64,000 bases of DNA from Calothrix sp. NIES-3974 (GCF_002368395.1 NZ_AP018254.1:682001-746000); one strand, 5' to 3'. Numbered from the stretch's first letter, positions 20,951-30,490 are shown. Notes: a model not told the origin generated them from the sequence alone. Numbers and translations: made by a program.

Positions 20951-22288
20951 ATGCGAAGATTATTAATGCACAGTCCCATTGCTGTCGCGGTGATGTGGAT
21001 TATCGCCTACCTATTTATCATTTTATTCCCCTTACTAGTCCTCCTATTCCATCCTGCTCCTACTGGACGGGGGTTCTGGATTGAATTTTCCGTTGCTCTG
21101 GGATTCATTGGATTAGCGATGATGGCGTTACAATTTGTCCTCGCTGCTCGAGTCAACCGCATTGAATCCTCCTACGGTATCGATATTCTCATCCAATTCC
21201 ACCGCTATACTTTTATTGTCGCCTTTGTGATGGTGGTGGTACATCCGGTAATCTTATTTATTGTTCAACCAGAAACTCTACAATTATTAAACTTTCCAGA
21301 AGCACCTTGGCGAGCGAGAATGGCGGTAGTGGGAACCATTGCCTTTTTGGTCATGGTTGTCACCACAATTTGGCGCAAACAGCTAAAAATACCCTACGAA
21401 CCTTGGCGAGCGATTCACTCTATTTTAGCAGTGGTTGCCGTCGGATTAGGCTTTGGCCATGCAGTTGGCGTTGGTAATTATCTAAGTTTGTTCTGGAAAA
21501 TTTTACTTTGGTCAGTGATGATGGCGATCGCACTGTGGTTAATTATCTATGTGCGTCTTGTCAAACCCTGGTTAATGACTAAACGTCCCTACATCGTAGA
21601 AGCTGTCACCCCTGAACGGGGTGATGTGTGGACACTGACATTACGTCCTTTAGGTCATGATGGTTTTACCTTCCACCCCGGTCAATTTTCCTGGTTGACC
21701 CTCAATATCACTCCCTTAAGTATGCGCGAACATCCCTTTTCCATGTCATCTAGTGGCGATCGCGCTGATCAAATTCAGTTTGGGATTAAAGCTCTGGGGG
21801 ATTTTACCAAACGTATTAAAGATGTGAAACCGGGAACTAAAGCTTACCTGGATGGTCCCTACGGTGTTTTTACTACGGAACGTTATTGGGATAGTGCTGG
21901 ATTTGTCCTCATTGCTGGTGGAGTCGGTATCACCCCTATATACAGTATTCTCCTCACCGCTAGCGAACGCAAGGATGACCGACCTTTTCTTTTAATCTAT
22001 GCTGCTCCCTCCTGGGAAGATATTACCTACCGGAAATCATTGGAGGCTTTAAAAAGTCAACTGGATTTAACAATTGTTTATGTACTGCGCAAAGCCGACG
22101 AAAATTGGGGAGGAGAAACAGGTTATGTAGACAAAGACCTGTTACAGCGTCATATTCCTATCCACCGAGGTAGTCGTCAATACTTTATCTGTGCAGCACC
22201 AGCGATGATGGACGCAGTGGAACGAGCTTTATTTGAATTAGATGTCCCCGTCACCAATGTCCACATGGAACACTTTAACTTAGCTTGA
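20951..22288 (+). CDS. Ferric-reductase-like transmembrane flavocytochrome
   Basis: 445 aa. Residues 1-215 contain about six membrane helices with His in helices that can hold heme (IQFHRYTF, MVVVHPVIL, WRAIHSILA, GFGHAVG). Residues 225-445 form a ferredoxin-NADP reductase module: FAD site HPFSMSS, NAD(P) site LIAGGVGITPIYS and the terminal YFICAAPAMMDAVE. The family moves electrons from NAD(P)H across the membrane to ferric iron or oxygen. The start ATG follows CCAAAATC-type heptamers. A 49-aa membrane peptide gene follows 17 bases after its stop and is probably co-transcribed. Confidence 0.85.
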   Translation: MRRLLMHSPIAVAVMWIIAYLFIILFPLLVLLFHPAPTGRGFWIEFSVALGFIGLAMMALQFVLAARVNRIESSYGIDILIQFHRYTFIVAFVMVVVHPVILFIVQPETLQLLNFPEAPWRARMAVVGTIAFLVMVVTTIWRKQLKIPYEPWRAIHSILAVVAVGLGFGHAVGVGNYLSLFWKILLWSVMMAIALWLIIYVRLVKPWLMTKRPYIVEAVTPERGDVWTLTLRPLGHDGFTFHPGQFSWLTLNITPLSMREHPFSMSSSGDRADQIQFGIKALGDFTKRIKDVKPGTKAYLDGPYGVFTTERYWDSAGFVLIAGGVGITPIYSILLTASERKDDRPFLLIYAAPSWEDITYRKSLEALKSQLDLTIVYVLRKADENWGGETGYVDKDLLQRHIPIHRGSRQYFICAAPAMMDAVERALFELDVPVTNVHMEHFNLA

Positions 22289-22305
22289 GATGGAAAGGAG
22301 AAAAA

Positions 22306-22455
22306 ATGCGTTACAGTATAATGTTACAACTAGTTGCTGCTACCACCTTAGTTCTTGTTGGTGGAGCGGCCATATTTGCTTGGATACAAAACCGCACCCT
22401 CGACACACCAGTAGAGTCCAAAACCCATGTCCTACACACCTCAAACCAACCGTGA
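22306..22455 (+). CDS. 49-aa single-span membrane peptide
   Basis: Not recognised. It has a strong ribosome binding site (AAGGAG at 22295-22300, five bases before the ATG). The product starts MRYSIMLQLVAATTLVLVGG, contains one hydrophobic helix (about residues 5-27), and has a short hydrophilic tail with NRTLDTPVES. It begins 17 bases after the ferric-reductase-like gene and its last 29 bases overlap the start of the SWIM gene, an arrangement typical of translational coupling. It may be an accessory subunit of the flavocytochrome. Too short for common gene-finding cutoffs. Confidence 0.65.
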   Translation: MRYSIMLQLVAATTLVLVGGAAIFAWIQNRTLDTPVESKTHVLHTSNQP

Positions 22456-23302
22456 ATGGTGGTCCCAACGCTGGTTAGAATTACTTGATTCCTACCGTTT
22501 CAAAAAAAGACTCGAACGGGGACGTATTTATGCACGGGAAGGAAATGTTCTCAGTATCGAATTTCAAGGAGCTAAAGTATTAGCAAAGGTTCAAGGTAGT
22601 GAACCCGAACCTTACCGAGTTTCCCTTTCCCTGGATCAATTTGATAGTGAACAATGGGATTTTGTGATTAAAACCATGCTGCAAAAATCCATCTATGCAG
22701 CTAAACTGTTAGCGGGGGAAATGCCCCAAAATATCGAAGAAGTATTTACCCAAAATGGTTTATCCCTATTTCCCTTTACTTTAGGAGATGTCCACAGTCG
22801 TTGTACCTGTCCTGATAAAGCGAATCCTTGTAAACATATCGCCGCAGTTTACTATCAATTAGGTGATCGGTTTAGTGAAGACCCTTTTGTGTTGTTTCAA
22901 TTACGGGGACGGGATAAGGAGAAAATCATTCAAGACCTGCGCAAACTGCGTTATCAGCAATTACATCCAGAAACTGTTCCCAGTGACGTAGAAACAGGTA
23001 CTATTGTAGATAATAGCACCGATAAAACCCCAAATATTGAAGTCAAACAACACCCGAAAATTACCATTGATTTGCATAAATATTGGGAATACAACGAACC
23101 CCTAGAACCCTCATTAGTGGTGATATCCCCATCTACTGGTGAGACAATTCTTGATTTTCTGGGAACTATTCCCCTAGCAAGAGATGAGGAAAAAATAGCC
23201 AGTCTTAGTACCAGTGATGTAGTGATGAGATATTTAGAAAATATCTATAAAGATGTCAGTCAAAAAGCATTTTTATCCGCAATGAATATTGGTAATGATT
23301 AA
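22427..23302 (+). CDS. SWIM zinc finger protein
   Basis: 291 aa. The segment CTCPDKANPCKHIAAV (about residues 126-141) is a SWIM finger (CxC-x(n)-CxH), a zinc-binding module found in bacterial SNF2-type ATPases and stand-alone proteins. The N-terminus (WWSQRWLELLDSY, RGRIYAREG) matches the stand-alone form often seen near SNF2 helicases; no helicase is adjacent here. A DNA- or protein-binding role is inferred. The start overlaps the small membrane peptide gene. Confidence 0.85.
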   Translation: MSYTPQTNREWWSQRWLELLDSYRFKKRLERGRIYAREGNVLSIEFQGAKVLAKVQGSEPEPYRVSLSLDQFDSEQWDFVIKTMLQKSIYAAKLLAGEMPQNIEEVFTQNGLSLFPFTLGDVHSRCTCPDKANPCKHIAAVYYQLGDRFSEDPFVLFQLRGRDKEKIIQDLRKLRYQQLHPETVPSDVETGTIVDNSTDKTPNIEVKQHPKITIDLHKYWEYNEPLEPSLVVISPSTGETILDFLGTIPLARDEEKIASLSTSDVVMRYLENIYKDVSQKAFLSAMNIGND

Positions 23303-24267
23303 TTCGTTCGTAGTTGTGCAAAGAGAGCTATACGCACTAAACCCCTATTTCTCACAAAACCCTAAAACTCACGGTGAATAGGGATTAGGGAGTAGTGTAG
23401 ACCCGTAGCGTCTAGTCTACCACAAGGCTGCGCGTACCCGTAGGGTATAGAAGGATAATCAATCCGTTACTCAAAGCTTACAACTTACTCGCTCAAAATC
23501 CAGGAAAAGTGCAATTATTAAGCCTTTCTCTCCGACAGACTAGCAGTGCGACTAGCTGTAATTTATATCGATTCTCTTGTACTTTGCAATAAATGAAACT
23601 AGAATAATCAAAGGTTACAGCCCCTGATATGTAGCAAGCATTAGCGTAAAGGATATTAGACCTTTAAAGTATTCGGTAGAATTCACGGACAATTTTTCGA
23701 GGAGAAACCGTGTAGACTGTGTTTATGCGATCGCAATACAGATGGGAGTCCCAAAAGCGATCGCGTAGCGACTTTGAAGGAGTATATCCCGATTTTCAAG
23801 CTAGTCTCCCATGTTGTGTGGACAAAACCAAACCATGTAAATAACCTATTCCAACTCCCTACTCCCGTCACAGACTACTCACCCTATTTTCAAGCTAAGA
23901 AGGTTTTGCAAATATTCCAGTAGGACTTCTATATAAAACCAGCGCTAAATATTTTATGATGTCTAAATAGGGTTTGGTAGGCAGGATTGTACATGATTGC
24001 ATTCAGCTTTACTTATCGTGTAGACACGCTTAACGCGGCTTCTCGAAAAAAGCAACTCCGTAGGAGTATCATACAATCATATATACAAACTAGATTTAGA
24101 CTCAATCCCGATGAAAAAGTGTTGTATTCAATCAAGATTGCGGAATAATGTGGTCACAATCCCACGAAACTCTAATTTTCATCTTGGAAGGGGATAATAT
24201 CCGGTTTTACGGCAATCCTGATTTCGACTTATTGTCAAGATAAAGTATTTAAATAGCGCAAATAACA
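23303..24267. other. 965-base intergenic region with repeats
   Basis: It holds a dispersed element at 23342-23504 and several short palindromes such as GTAGAC...GTCTAC near 23396. No convincing gene is present. A 62-codon frame on the minus strand at 23683-23871 has no supporting features. Confidence 0.5.
23342..23504 (+). repeat. Dispersed element with ATTTCTCA ends, copy 2
   Basis: It begins CCCCTATTTCTCACAAAACC and ends ACTCGCTCAAAATCCAGG, with the inner CCGTTACTCAAAGCTTACAA text of the family. It is about 60 bp longer than copy 3 because of an extra palindromic insert around 23395-23450. Confidence 0.65.
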
Positions 24268-25362
24268 GTGGGTAAAAGAGTTCAAGCATTAACTTCTGTA
24301 CGGGAAGTCAAACCAAGTGAACCGACAACGGTTAGTTTACGCAATATTAAGGTTCGACAGCGAGCAATTTTACAAGAAATGTCTTTTTTCGCTACAACCT
24401 ATCCCAGTTTGACCCCTCTCCAGCTATATTCCCTCAGCAGTAAACTGGATCAGACTGTGAATGTAATTGAAAAAATTTGTGCTGATACGAATACAACTCC
24501 TGCAAATTTGACAAACCCCTCACGACAGATTTACGCATGGATGAAGTTTTTAACCCATCCAGGTAAAGTGGAAATCCACCATTACACTACCTATCGCATT
24601 CAACAAATAGCAAATAGTTTATTGCATTCCCGTAGTGACTTCCGGAAAAACTCTGGGATTAGTCATATTTTTAGCTCATTTTCCAGTGATATTGATGGTA
24701 TATCCTACCGTCCCCATTGGCAAAAAATAGTCGCAGAAGTCACAAATATATCTGGTTTATACCGTGTCAAACATACCCGCGATACGGCAATTTTAACGGT
24801 AAGTGAGGGTTTTATTAATGCTAGCGATGATATTTTAATGGCGCTAGTTTATAATTCCCTAGTTCAAAGAGAGAAAAGAACCACCAAAATTATCTGTGAT
24901 TTTGCTTATTCTGAGGAATATTGCCAGGTTTTGCGTGAATTAGACCAGATTACTGAAGTGAATGCCGAAAATCCCCAGGGAGAACACTATGATTTAGATT
25001 ACCTATTTACAAAAATCAATCGGGAATATTTCGCTGCAACCCTGAAAAAACCCCGTTTAATATGGAGTTCTGTCCCTACCTATCGTAAACTAGGTCACTA
25101 TGAACCAGCACGCGATCGCATTGTCATGAGTTTAGCTTTAGACCATCATACAGTCCCCCAATATGTGGTGGAGTTTGTTCTATACCATGAACTGTTACAC
25201 AAACTCCACGGAACTAAGTTAGTTAATGGGAGACGGATGATTCATACACCAGAATTCCGTCGTGATGAGCTTAAATTTAAACAATATCGCGAAGCAGAAA
25301 TTTGGTTACAACAGGTTGCTGTGGTCAACATGGACAGTCAACAGTCAACGGTGAATGCTTAA
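24268..25362 (+). CDS. Putative zinc metallopeptidase with HExxH motif (SprT/M48-like)
   Basis: 364 aa starting at GTG. Near the C-terminus (about residues 305-320) lies VLYHELLHKLHG, a HExxH zinc-binding helix with the partner His in IHTPEFRRDE. This layout is that of SprT-like or M48-like peptidases. The N-terminal 200 residues show no known domain. No signal peptide is seen. The last residues (MDSQQSTVNA) are encoded by a STRR heptamer repeat, so the original C-terminus has probably been replaced or extended. It converges with, and overlaps by 18 bases, the LRV gene on the other strand. Confidence 0.65.
   Translation: MGKRVQALTSVREVKPSEPTTVSLRNIKVRQRAILQEMSFFATTYPSLTPLQLYSLSSKLDQTVNVIEKICADTNTTPANLTNPSRQIYAWMKFLTHPGKVEIHHYTTYRIQQIANSLLHSRSDFRKNSGISHIFSSFSSDIDGISYRPHWQKIVAEVTNISGLYRVKHTRDTAILTVSEGFINASDDILMALVYNSLVQREKRTTKIICDFAYSEEYCQVLRELDQITEVNAENPQGEHYDLDYLFTKINREYFAATLKKPRLIWSSVPTYRKLGHYEPARDRIVMSLALDHHTVPQYVVEFVLYHELLHKLHGTKLVNGRRMIHTPEFRRDELKFKQYREAEIWLQQVAVVNMDSQQSTVNA
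25322..25362. repeat. STRR heptamer run inside a gene end
   Basis: Successive 7-base units (GTCAACA, GGACAGT, CAACAGT, CAACGGT) of the window-wide repeat family form the last codons of the metallopeptidase gene and reach the stop codon of the convergent LRV gene. Confidence 0.6.
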
Positions 25363-26151
25363 ATGTTGATCGGTATTTAGGGAACTAAAGCGTTGTTTGA
25401 CAGCTTGACGGACAGGATACTCTCGGTCAGACTCCAGTTGCTCTAATACTTCCACGGGTGTTTTTGTATGCTGTGCAACTGCAACTCGAACATCAATTTC
25501 CGGATGATTGGCTAGTTTTGTAAGTAAATCTACGCTGATATTAGGATTTTTCACAACCCCTAAAGCCAACACCCAATAATGATTGTCGGTATGATTAATC
25601 TGACAAATTTGCTCCAAAGTTGCTTCACAAATGTGGGGATTCCTGGCTAAACTGCGCAATACCACCGCTTCGTCACTGGATATGGGGGAATTTCGTGCCA
25701 ATTCTAATAGCCGTTGGCTAATTTTTTCTAAAATATGGGTAGGTGTATTCCTATTTTCCGCAAGTTGTCGTAAAGTCTCTGGAGCGGAATCCATTGCTAA
25801 CTTTTCCAGAAGTTCTACCGGAGTATGACAGTTTCCCGCAACCTGCGATCGCACATCACAGGAAATATCACAGGCCAACTTTTGCAAAGTTTCAATGGGA
25901 GTACGGGGATTCGCAGCGAGATAAAATCTAACCTGTTCTTCCATGTCATTATCCAATGATGTCAGTGCTTTCCCTGGGGTATTGGGATTATTAGCGACGC
26001 TACGTCGTACATAAAAGTCCCCATGTCCAGCTAATTCCAACAGTGTCCCCGCGTCAGTCTCAGCATCATTTGCCGCAATTCGACTATTTGCAGGTTCCCG
26101 TACCCATGCATTTTCAATTGAGAAATCAAACGGTTTTGCAGTGGTATTCAT
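25345..26151 (-). CDS. Leucine-rich-repeat-variant (LRV) protein
   Basis: 268 aa made almost wholly of about nine repeats of 20-25 residues. The recurring text is of the type NPNTPxxxLxxLAxDxxxxVRxxVAxN (examples: NNPNTPGKAL, ANPRTPIETL, GNCHTPVELL, QHTKTPVEVL). This is the LRV fold, a solenoid of alternating helices first described in Azotobacter, which binds protein partners. There is no signal peptide and no Fe-S N-terminal cluster. Function unknown. Its C-terminal codons overlap the convergent metallopeptidase gene. Confidence 0.82.
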   Translation of the reverse strand: MNTTAKPFDFSIENAWVREPANSRIAANDAETDAGTLLELAGHGDFYVRRSVANNPNTPGKALTSLDNDMEEQVRFYLAANPRTPIETLQKLACDISCDVRSQVAGNCHTPVELLEKLAMDSAPETLRQLAENRNTPTHILEKISQRLLELARNSPISSDEAVVLRSLARNPHICEATLEQICQINHTDNHYWVLALGVVKNPNISVDLLTKLANHPEIDVRVAVAQHTKTPVEVLEQLESDREYPVRQAVKQRFSSLNTDQHLSIHR

Positions 26152-26527
26152 GTGTAGTTATTGAGAACTAAAAATGCCTTATTTTTAGAATTCCCTCAAA
26201 TTCATGTAAATTATCTGCGTATTTCCCGCATTTTCGATTTTAGATTTTGCGGAAAGTTCGGGAACATAAGTTACCAAGAAGATTTTCTTCTGACAAAGTT
26301 ATACGGAGGGATTATCCCCCGCAGACTTTGCGCTTTCCGGTAAACTTCAGGGGAAATTTATTCTTCCACCAAACTTTCCCAGACGGATTTTGGATTATTT
26401 AGACTGTTAAGCGTTAACAAGTTTCTTCCGTCTCCTCGTCCACCAAAGCTAAAAATCCCATTTTTATTTTTTCCCATCTGGTTTAAAATCAACGCGAGAC
26501 CGAACGACCCATCAACTAACTAAGCTT
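26152..26527. other. Intergenic region before ldhA
   Basis: No gene, repeat or clear promoter was recognised. Confidence 0.4.
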
Positions 26528-27538
26528 ATGAAAGTCGCAGTCTTTAGCACCAAACTCTACGATCACCAATTTCTCGAAGCAGCAAATCGTAATCATCATC
26601 ACGAATTCGCCTTTTTTAAACCCCACCTCAATCGTGATACAGCTGTTCTCGCTGCTGGTTATCCGGGAGTTTGCATTTTTGTGAATGATCAAGCTGATTC
26701 CCCAACTTTGGAATATTTAGCTGCACGGGGAACCCGATTAATCGCGTTGCGCTGTGCTGGGTTTAATAATGTAGATATTAATGCAGCTGCTCAATTGGGG
26801 ATAAAAGTAGTTCGAGTACCAGCCTATTCTCCCTACGCAGTTGCCGAACATACTATCGGTATGATTCTAGCCTTAAATCGTAAATATCATCGTGCCTATA
26901 ATCGTGTTCGGGAAGGAAATTTTTCCCTAGATGGATTAATGGGATTTGATTTACATGGCCGTACCGTTGGTATTATTGGTACAGGAAAAATCGGTGTATT
27001 GGTAGCGCAAATCCTCAAAAGTTTCGGGTGTCGGATATTAGCATACGATGTTTACCACAATCCGGAATGTACTGCTTTAGGGGTTGAATACGTCGAATTA
27101 GGGGAAATTTACTCCCGCTCCGATATAATTTCCCTCCATTGTCCCCTCACTCCAGCTACCCACCATTTAATTAGCACCGAAGCCATTAATCAGATGAAAT
27201 CTGGTGTTATGCTCGTAAATACTAGTCGTGGGGCTTTAATTGATGCCCATGCAGTCATTAAAGGGTTGAAATCTGGTAAAATAGGCTATCTAGGATTGGA
27301 TGTATACGAAAAAGAATCCAATTTATTTTTTGAAGACCTTTCCGATGTCATAATTCAGGATGATATTTTTGAACGTTTAGTCACCTTTCCCAACGTTTTA
27401 ATTACAGCCCATCAAGCCTTTTTTACTGAGGAAGCTTTACGGAATATTGCCGATACTACAGTCGCTAATATTACCGATATTGAAACAGGGAAAAAATGTC
27501 CTAACTTGGTAGAACCAGAACGTCAAGTCGTTGGTTAG
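26528..27538 (+). CDS. ldhA: D-lactate dehydrogenase (2-hydroxyacid dehydrogenase)
   Basis: 336 aa D-2-hydroxyacid dehydrogenase. It has the NAD-binding GIIGTGKIG, the substrate Arg in NTSRGALID, the Glu in YEKES, and the catalytic His in ITAHQAFFTEEAL. The FFTEEAL text after the His is typical of fermentative D-lactate dehydrogenases rather than phosphoglycerate dehydrogenase. It reduces pyruvate to D-lactate, regenerating NAD. It thereby adds a lactate branch to the ethanol/acetate genes at 2-9 kb. Single gene. Confidence 0.9.
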   Translation: MKVAVFSTKLYDHQFLEAANRNHHHEFAFFKPHLNRDTAVLAAGYPGVCIFVNDQADSPTLEYLAARGTRLIALRCAGFNNVDINAAAQLGIKVVRVPAYSPYAVAEHTIGMILALNRKYHRAYNRVREGNFSLDGLMGFDLHGRTVGIIGTGKIGVLVAQILKSFGCRILAYDVYHNPECTALGVEYVELGEIYSRSDIISLHCPLTPATHHLISTEAINQMKSGVMLVNTSRGALIDAHAVIKGLKSGKIGYLGLDVYEKESNLFFEDLSDVIIQDDIFERLVTFPNVLITAHQAFFTEEALRNIADTTVANITDIETGKKCPNLVEPERQVVG

Positions 27539-27594
27539 GTGGAATATAAATAATATAAACCACACCGAAAAATCAATTATTTTTGGAATACGAC

Positions 27595-27622
27595 GTAGAG
27601 ACGTAATATATTACGTCTCTAC
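27595..27622. terminator. Perfect 28-bp palindrome between convergent genes
   Basis: GTAGAGACGTAATA followed by its exact reverse complement, then AATTTTTT. It lies 57 bases after the ldhA stop and 7 before the end of the convergent gene, so it can act as a bidirectional terminator. Confidence 0.65.
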
Positions 27623-27628
27623 AATTTT

Positions 27629-28480
27629 TTATCGGGATTTAATCGGGTTAAATTCCATATAATAACGATAAAGGGCTACAGGGCGATCGCGGGTCAGGAA
27701 ATACTTTGGGTCTTGAGGTGATAAATATATAGCTGTCACCTGGTCTGCAATAATGGAAGGATTTGTACCTGATTGTCTGGTATAGGCGGTGGTATTTTCA
27801 ACCACGTTAAAATAAATTTGGGGCAGACCTCGAAATTCTTGCTGAAAAATTTCCGTCGTCAAAAATTGGTTTTCCCTCGGTGTTTCCACTCTACGTCCAG
27901 TAATTGTATATACTATTTGCCCTTCCTGTCGTAGTAAGGCTATCTGACGATTGGGATTCTGCGGATCGATTTTAATAGTTAATATCGGACTTTTGTTAGT
28001 TTTTCCTGTACCAGTTAAAGTTGCTTCCGCTAAATTCAACCCGTTAAAAACTCGATCTGCAACCAATTTTGTGGAAGCAGGTGAGAAAATAGTCCCAGTG
28101 CGGATTGTATTTTCCGGGACAAATCGCGCAACAAAAGTTACTGGTTGCTGTAATGCTTGTTGATTAGCTGCAAAACCAGGGGTGACGATTTCTGGAGCGA
28201 AGGGAGCAGCTAAATCTACTAAAGTCGTTTTTACTTCCCATTCTCCAGCAAACCAGTCAGGGTAGAATAAATCACCCTTGGCTATGGAAGTTTTTGGTAA
28301 GTTTTGCCAATTAGGAAATTCTTGCAAGCGTTGTTGTAAACCATCCCTGACTAAAGCAGGTGTATTTACTTCTATGGTCGGGAACAGCGAACTTGCATAA
28401 ATAGGGTATGGCCATCCCATTAATCCAATTATCCAGACAAAAACAGATATAAACCATACCCACGCTACTAGATTTTGCAC
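27629..28480 (-). CDS. Exported cyanobacterial protein of unknown function
   Basis: 283 aa. Residues 1-30 form a hydrophobic segment ending PIYASS, consistent with a signal peptide or anchor. The mature part contains FYPDWFAGEWEVKTTL and later YFLTRDRPVALYRYYMEF near the end. The text suggests a lipocalin-like beta barrel, but I do not recognise a functional family with certainty. The location may be thylakoid lumen or periplasm. The gene is convergent with ldhA. Confidence 0.7.
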   Translation of the reverse strand: MQNLVAWVWFISVFVWIIGLMGWPYPIYASSLFPTIEVNTPALVRDGLQQRLQEFPNWQNLPKTSIAKGDLFYPDWFAGEWEVKTTLVDLAAPFAPEIVTPGFAANQQALQQPVTFVARFVPENTIRTGTIFSPASTKLVADRVFNGLNLAEATLTGTGKTNKSPILTIKIDPQNPNRQIALLRQEGQIVYTITGRRVETPRENQFLTTEIFQQEFRGLPQIYFNVVENTTAYTRQSGTNPSIIADQVTAIYLSPQDPKYFLTRDRPVALYRYYMEFNPIKSR

Positions 28481-28527
28481 AGTCAGTAATTAAGCTTTTT
28501 GTTTAGATGGTTAATGTTTATAGACCA

Positions 28528-28553
28528 ACAGTCACCCGTCAACCGTCAACAAA
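28528..28553. repeat. STRR heptamer run
   Basis: Units CAGTCAC, CCGTCAA and CCGTCAA belong to the window-wide 7-base repeat family. Confidence 0.5.
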
Positions 28554-28630
28554 CCAAAAGGGAAATGCGTCCGCGTTAAAACTATAGCATTAAATAGGTG
28601 GGTGGTAAAAATTGTCGTTCAGATCAGGGA

Positions 28631-28659
28631 GTAGAGACGACCTGTCGGGTCGTCTCTAC
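28631..28659. repeat. GTAGAGAC-family palindrome
   Basis: GTAGAGACGACC and GGTCGTCTCTAC form an inverted repeat downstream of bioD (minus strand), 50 bases past its stop. It may help end that transcript. Confidence 0.5.
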
Positions 28660-28708
28660 GCCGAATAATTGGTTACATTGTGGTTTGATGTTTAATTGTA
28701 CCTACCTA

Positions 28709-29419
28709 CTAATTATGTGCTTTCGCAGGAATTTTGAGAGATGGGAATATCCGCTCCAATTCTAATTCTGAAGCTACTAACGCCAACTGAGATAAATCTT
28801 GAGTATTCTCCAAATAGGGAACACACCCATACACCGGTACGTTTGTCAACCTTTGTATCATCCCCACAGGAGTCAAATTATGAATTTCCTCCTCAGTCCG
28901 AGGCTGAGTACAATTCAAAATAATCCCCAGTAAATTGACCTTAGTTTGTCGAGCTAAAGCCACATTCGCTACTGCTTGGGAAATTGCACCTAATCGCACA
29001 GGAACGACCAAAATCGTTGGTAAACGCCATTCTCCAGCAATATCAGCCACCGTTAATTCATCGGTGACCGGGGAACCTAACCCCCCCAGAGCTTCCACCA
29101 ACAGAAAATCCCGCGTTGCTTGTAAATTTTGTAACTCCTTCCAGACCACCCTTAAATCGATTTGGCGGTTTTCCAGAACTGCGGCAATGGGAGGAGCTAG
29201 GGGTGCTGCGAAATATTGAGGTGTAATTTGTTGCGCAGATAAATCCAGGGAAAATAAACTTTGGTAAATTTCGCGATCGCCTGTTCCTGATTGAAGGGGT
29301 TTCATAATCGCCAAGCGGGTATCTGGACGATAGATTTGCCAATAAGCTGCTAAAGCGCAGGTGACAACGGTTTTACCTGCATCAGTATCGGTTCCAGTGA
29401 TAAATAGTGTGTTTTGCAT
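28709..29419 (-). CDS. bioD: Dethiobiotin synthase
   Basis: 236 aa. N-terminal P-loop TGTDTDAGKTVVT, then MKPLQSG and VEALGGLGSPV, all diagnostic of BioD. It carboxylates 7,8-diaminopelargonic acid with ATP to form dethiobiotin, the penultimate step of biotin synthesis. No other bio gene is adjacent. The length is normal and the ATG gives the expected N-terminus directly before the P-loop. Confidence 0.93.
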   Translation of the reverse strand: MQNTLFITGTDTDAGKTVVTCALAAYWQIYRPDTRLAIMKPLQSGTGDREIYQSLFSLDLSAQQITPQYFAAPLAPPIAAVLENRQIDLRVVWKELQNLQATRDFLLVEALGGLGSPVTDELTVADIAGEWRLPTILVVPVRLGAISQAVANVALARQTKVNLLGIILNCTQPRTEEEIHNLTPVGMIQRLTNVPVYGCVPYLENTQDLSQLALVASELELERIFPSLKIPAKAHN

Positions 29420-29768
29420 ATAGGCTAGGAGACAGGAGACATGCTATATATTCAGATTTCTGGGATTAATCAGCTAAAACTCGCATAAATCACATAACTA
29501 CTTGATCTGCTGTTGACAGTTAACGGTTATAGGCAAAGCCTTCGTGTCGGGTACAGCCATCTATGAAAAGTATTGAATATACAGCTTAAATGGGCAACAG
29601 CTGATCAAATTCTATCGCACTTGGTAAACTTATATATTGCTCATCCCAATTATTTGTTTTGTGAAGTTGCACAGAATTTTACCCCACTCCTTGAACCCTC
29701 AAAAAGGTAGGTTTAATCCCACCCTCTAGAATTCAGGTAAGACTGGTAAGATATTATTTGGGTCACAA
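29420..29768. other. Intergenic region between divergent genes
   Basis: A short STRR run (GTTGACAGTTAACGGTTA) lies at about 29513-29530. No gene or RNA was recognised. Confidence 0.45.
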
Positions 29769-29777
29769 GTGAATCTC

Positions 29778-30377
29778 ATGGCATACAGCGATTTCACGGT
29801 TGGTAAAGTTAAGCAGACCTTCGGTATTCAAACAATTGAAGGTGTCTCATTTTTCCCGGAAATCTCCCCTGTTGCACCAACTTCCACATTGTTGGAGGTG
29901 TTATCAGAAAATCTTCCACTAGCAGTTGCATTACCAAGTGAAAAAGCAAAATCTGAACTACTAATTAGCCCAATTTTGGTTGAAGTCAGAAAGTATCTCA
30001 AACGACAAATTAGTTTATTTTCAGGACAGGAATTTACAGTTAACCCTGAAGTTGGACTATCGGGAGTATGTGATTTTATAATTAGTCGATCACCGGAACA
30101 ATTAGAAGTTGAGTTTCCGGTTGTCGTGTTAGTAGAAGCGAAAAAAGCTGATATTAACAGTGGTATGGGACAATGTATGGCAGAAATGGTTGCAGCACAA
30201 CAATTTAATCAGCAAGCGGGAGAAGAATCATTACCGATTTACGGTTGTGTTACTAATGGCTTGTTATGGAGATTTCTGAAACTGGAACAAAAACAAATCA
30301 CTGTAGATTTGAAAGATTATTCCTTAGAACCTGTATCAGACCTTTTAGGTAAACTGGTTTGGATGTGTAGTGGTTAA
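29778..30377 (+). CDS. Putative PD-(D/E)xK nuclease-fold protein
   Basis: About 199 aa. The centre has the pattern of an HsdR-N/PD-(D/E)xK domain: Asp in SGVCDFIIS, then hydrophobic strand VVVLVEAKK with the ExK pair, preceded by QISLFSGQEF. Such proteins are common solo genes in cyanobacteria; whether it cuts DNA is unknown. The frame opens at a GTG at 29769, but the ATG at 29778 (MAYSDF) is the more likely start. No partner methyltransferase or helicase is adjacent, although a toxin-antitoxin pair follows. Confidence 0.6.
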   Translation: MAYSDFTVGKVKQTFGIQTIEGVSFFPEISPVAPTSTLLEVLSENLPLAVALPSEKAKSELLISPILVEVRKYLKRQISLFSGQEFTVNPEVGLSGVCDFIISRSPEQLEVEFPVVVLVEAKKADINSGMGQCMAEMVAAQQFNQQAGEESLPIYGCVTNGLLWRFLKLEQKQITVDLKDYSLEPVSDLLGKLVWMCSG

Positions 30378-30381
30378 TCAC

Positions 30382-30490
30382 TCAATTTTCGTCGTTGTTT
30401 TGCGATCGCACTGCTAAAAATCCATCGACACAATTAAGTGCGATCGCCTGAAGGGGTAAAAGTTGGAAATATGGCAGAAAGGAAAACGCG
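30382..30490 (-). pseudogene. Duplicated gene-end fragment, copy 1
   Basis: On the minus strand this segment reads without stops as AFSFLPYFQLLPLQAIAL, continuing to GFLAVRSQ and a stop at about 30382. Copy 2 at 31156-31252 encodes nearly the same text. The shared 87 bp (30404-30490 here) differ at 7 positions. It looks like the 3' end of a lost gene. The family is not identified. Confidence 0.5.
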
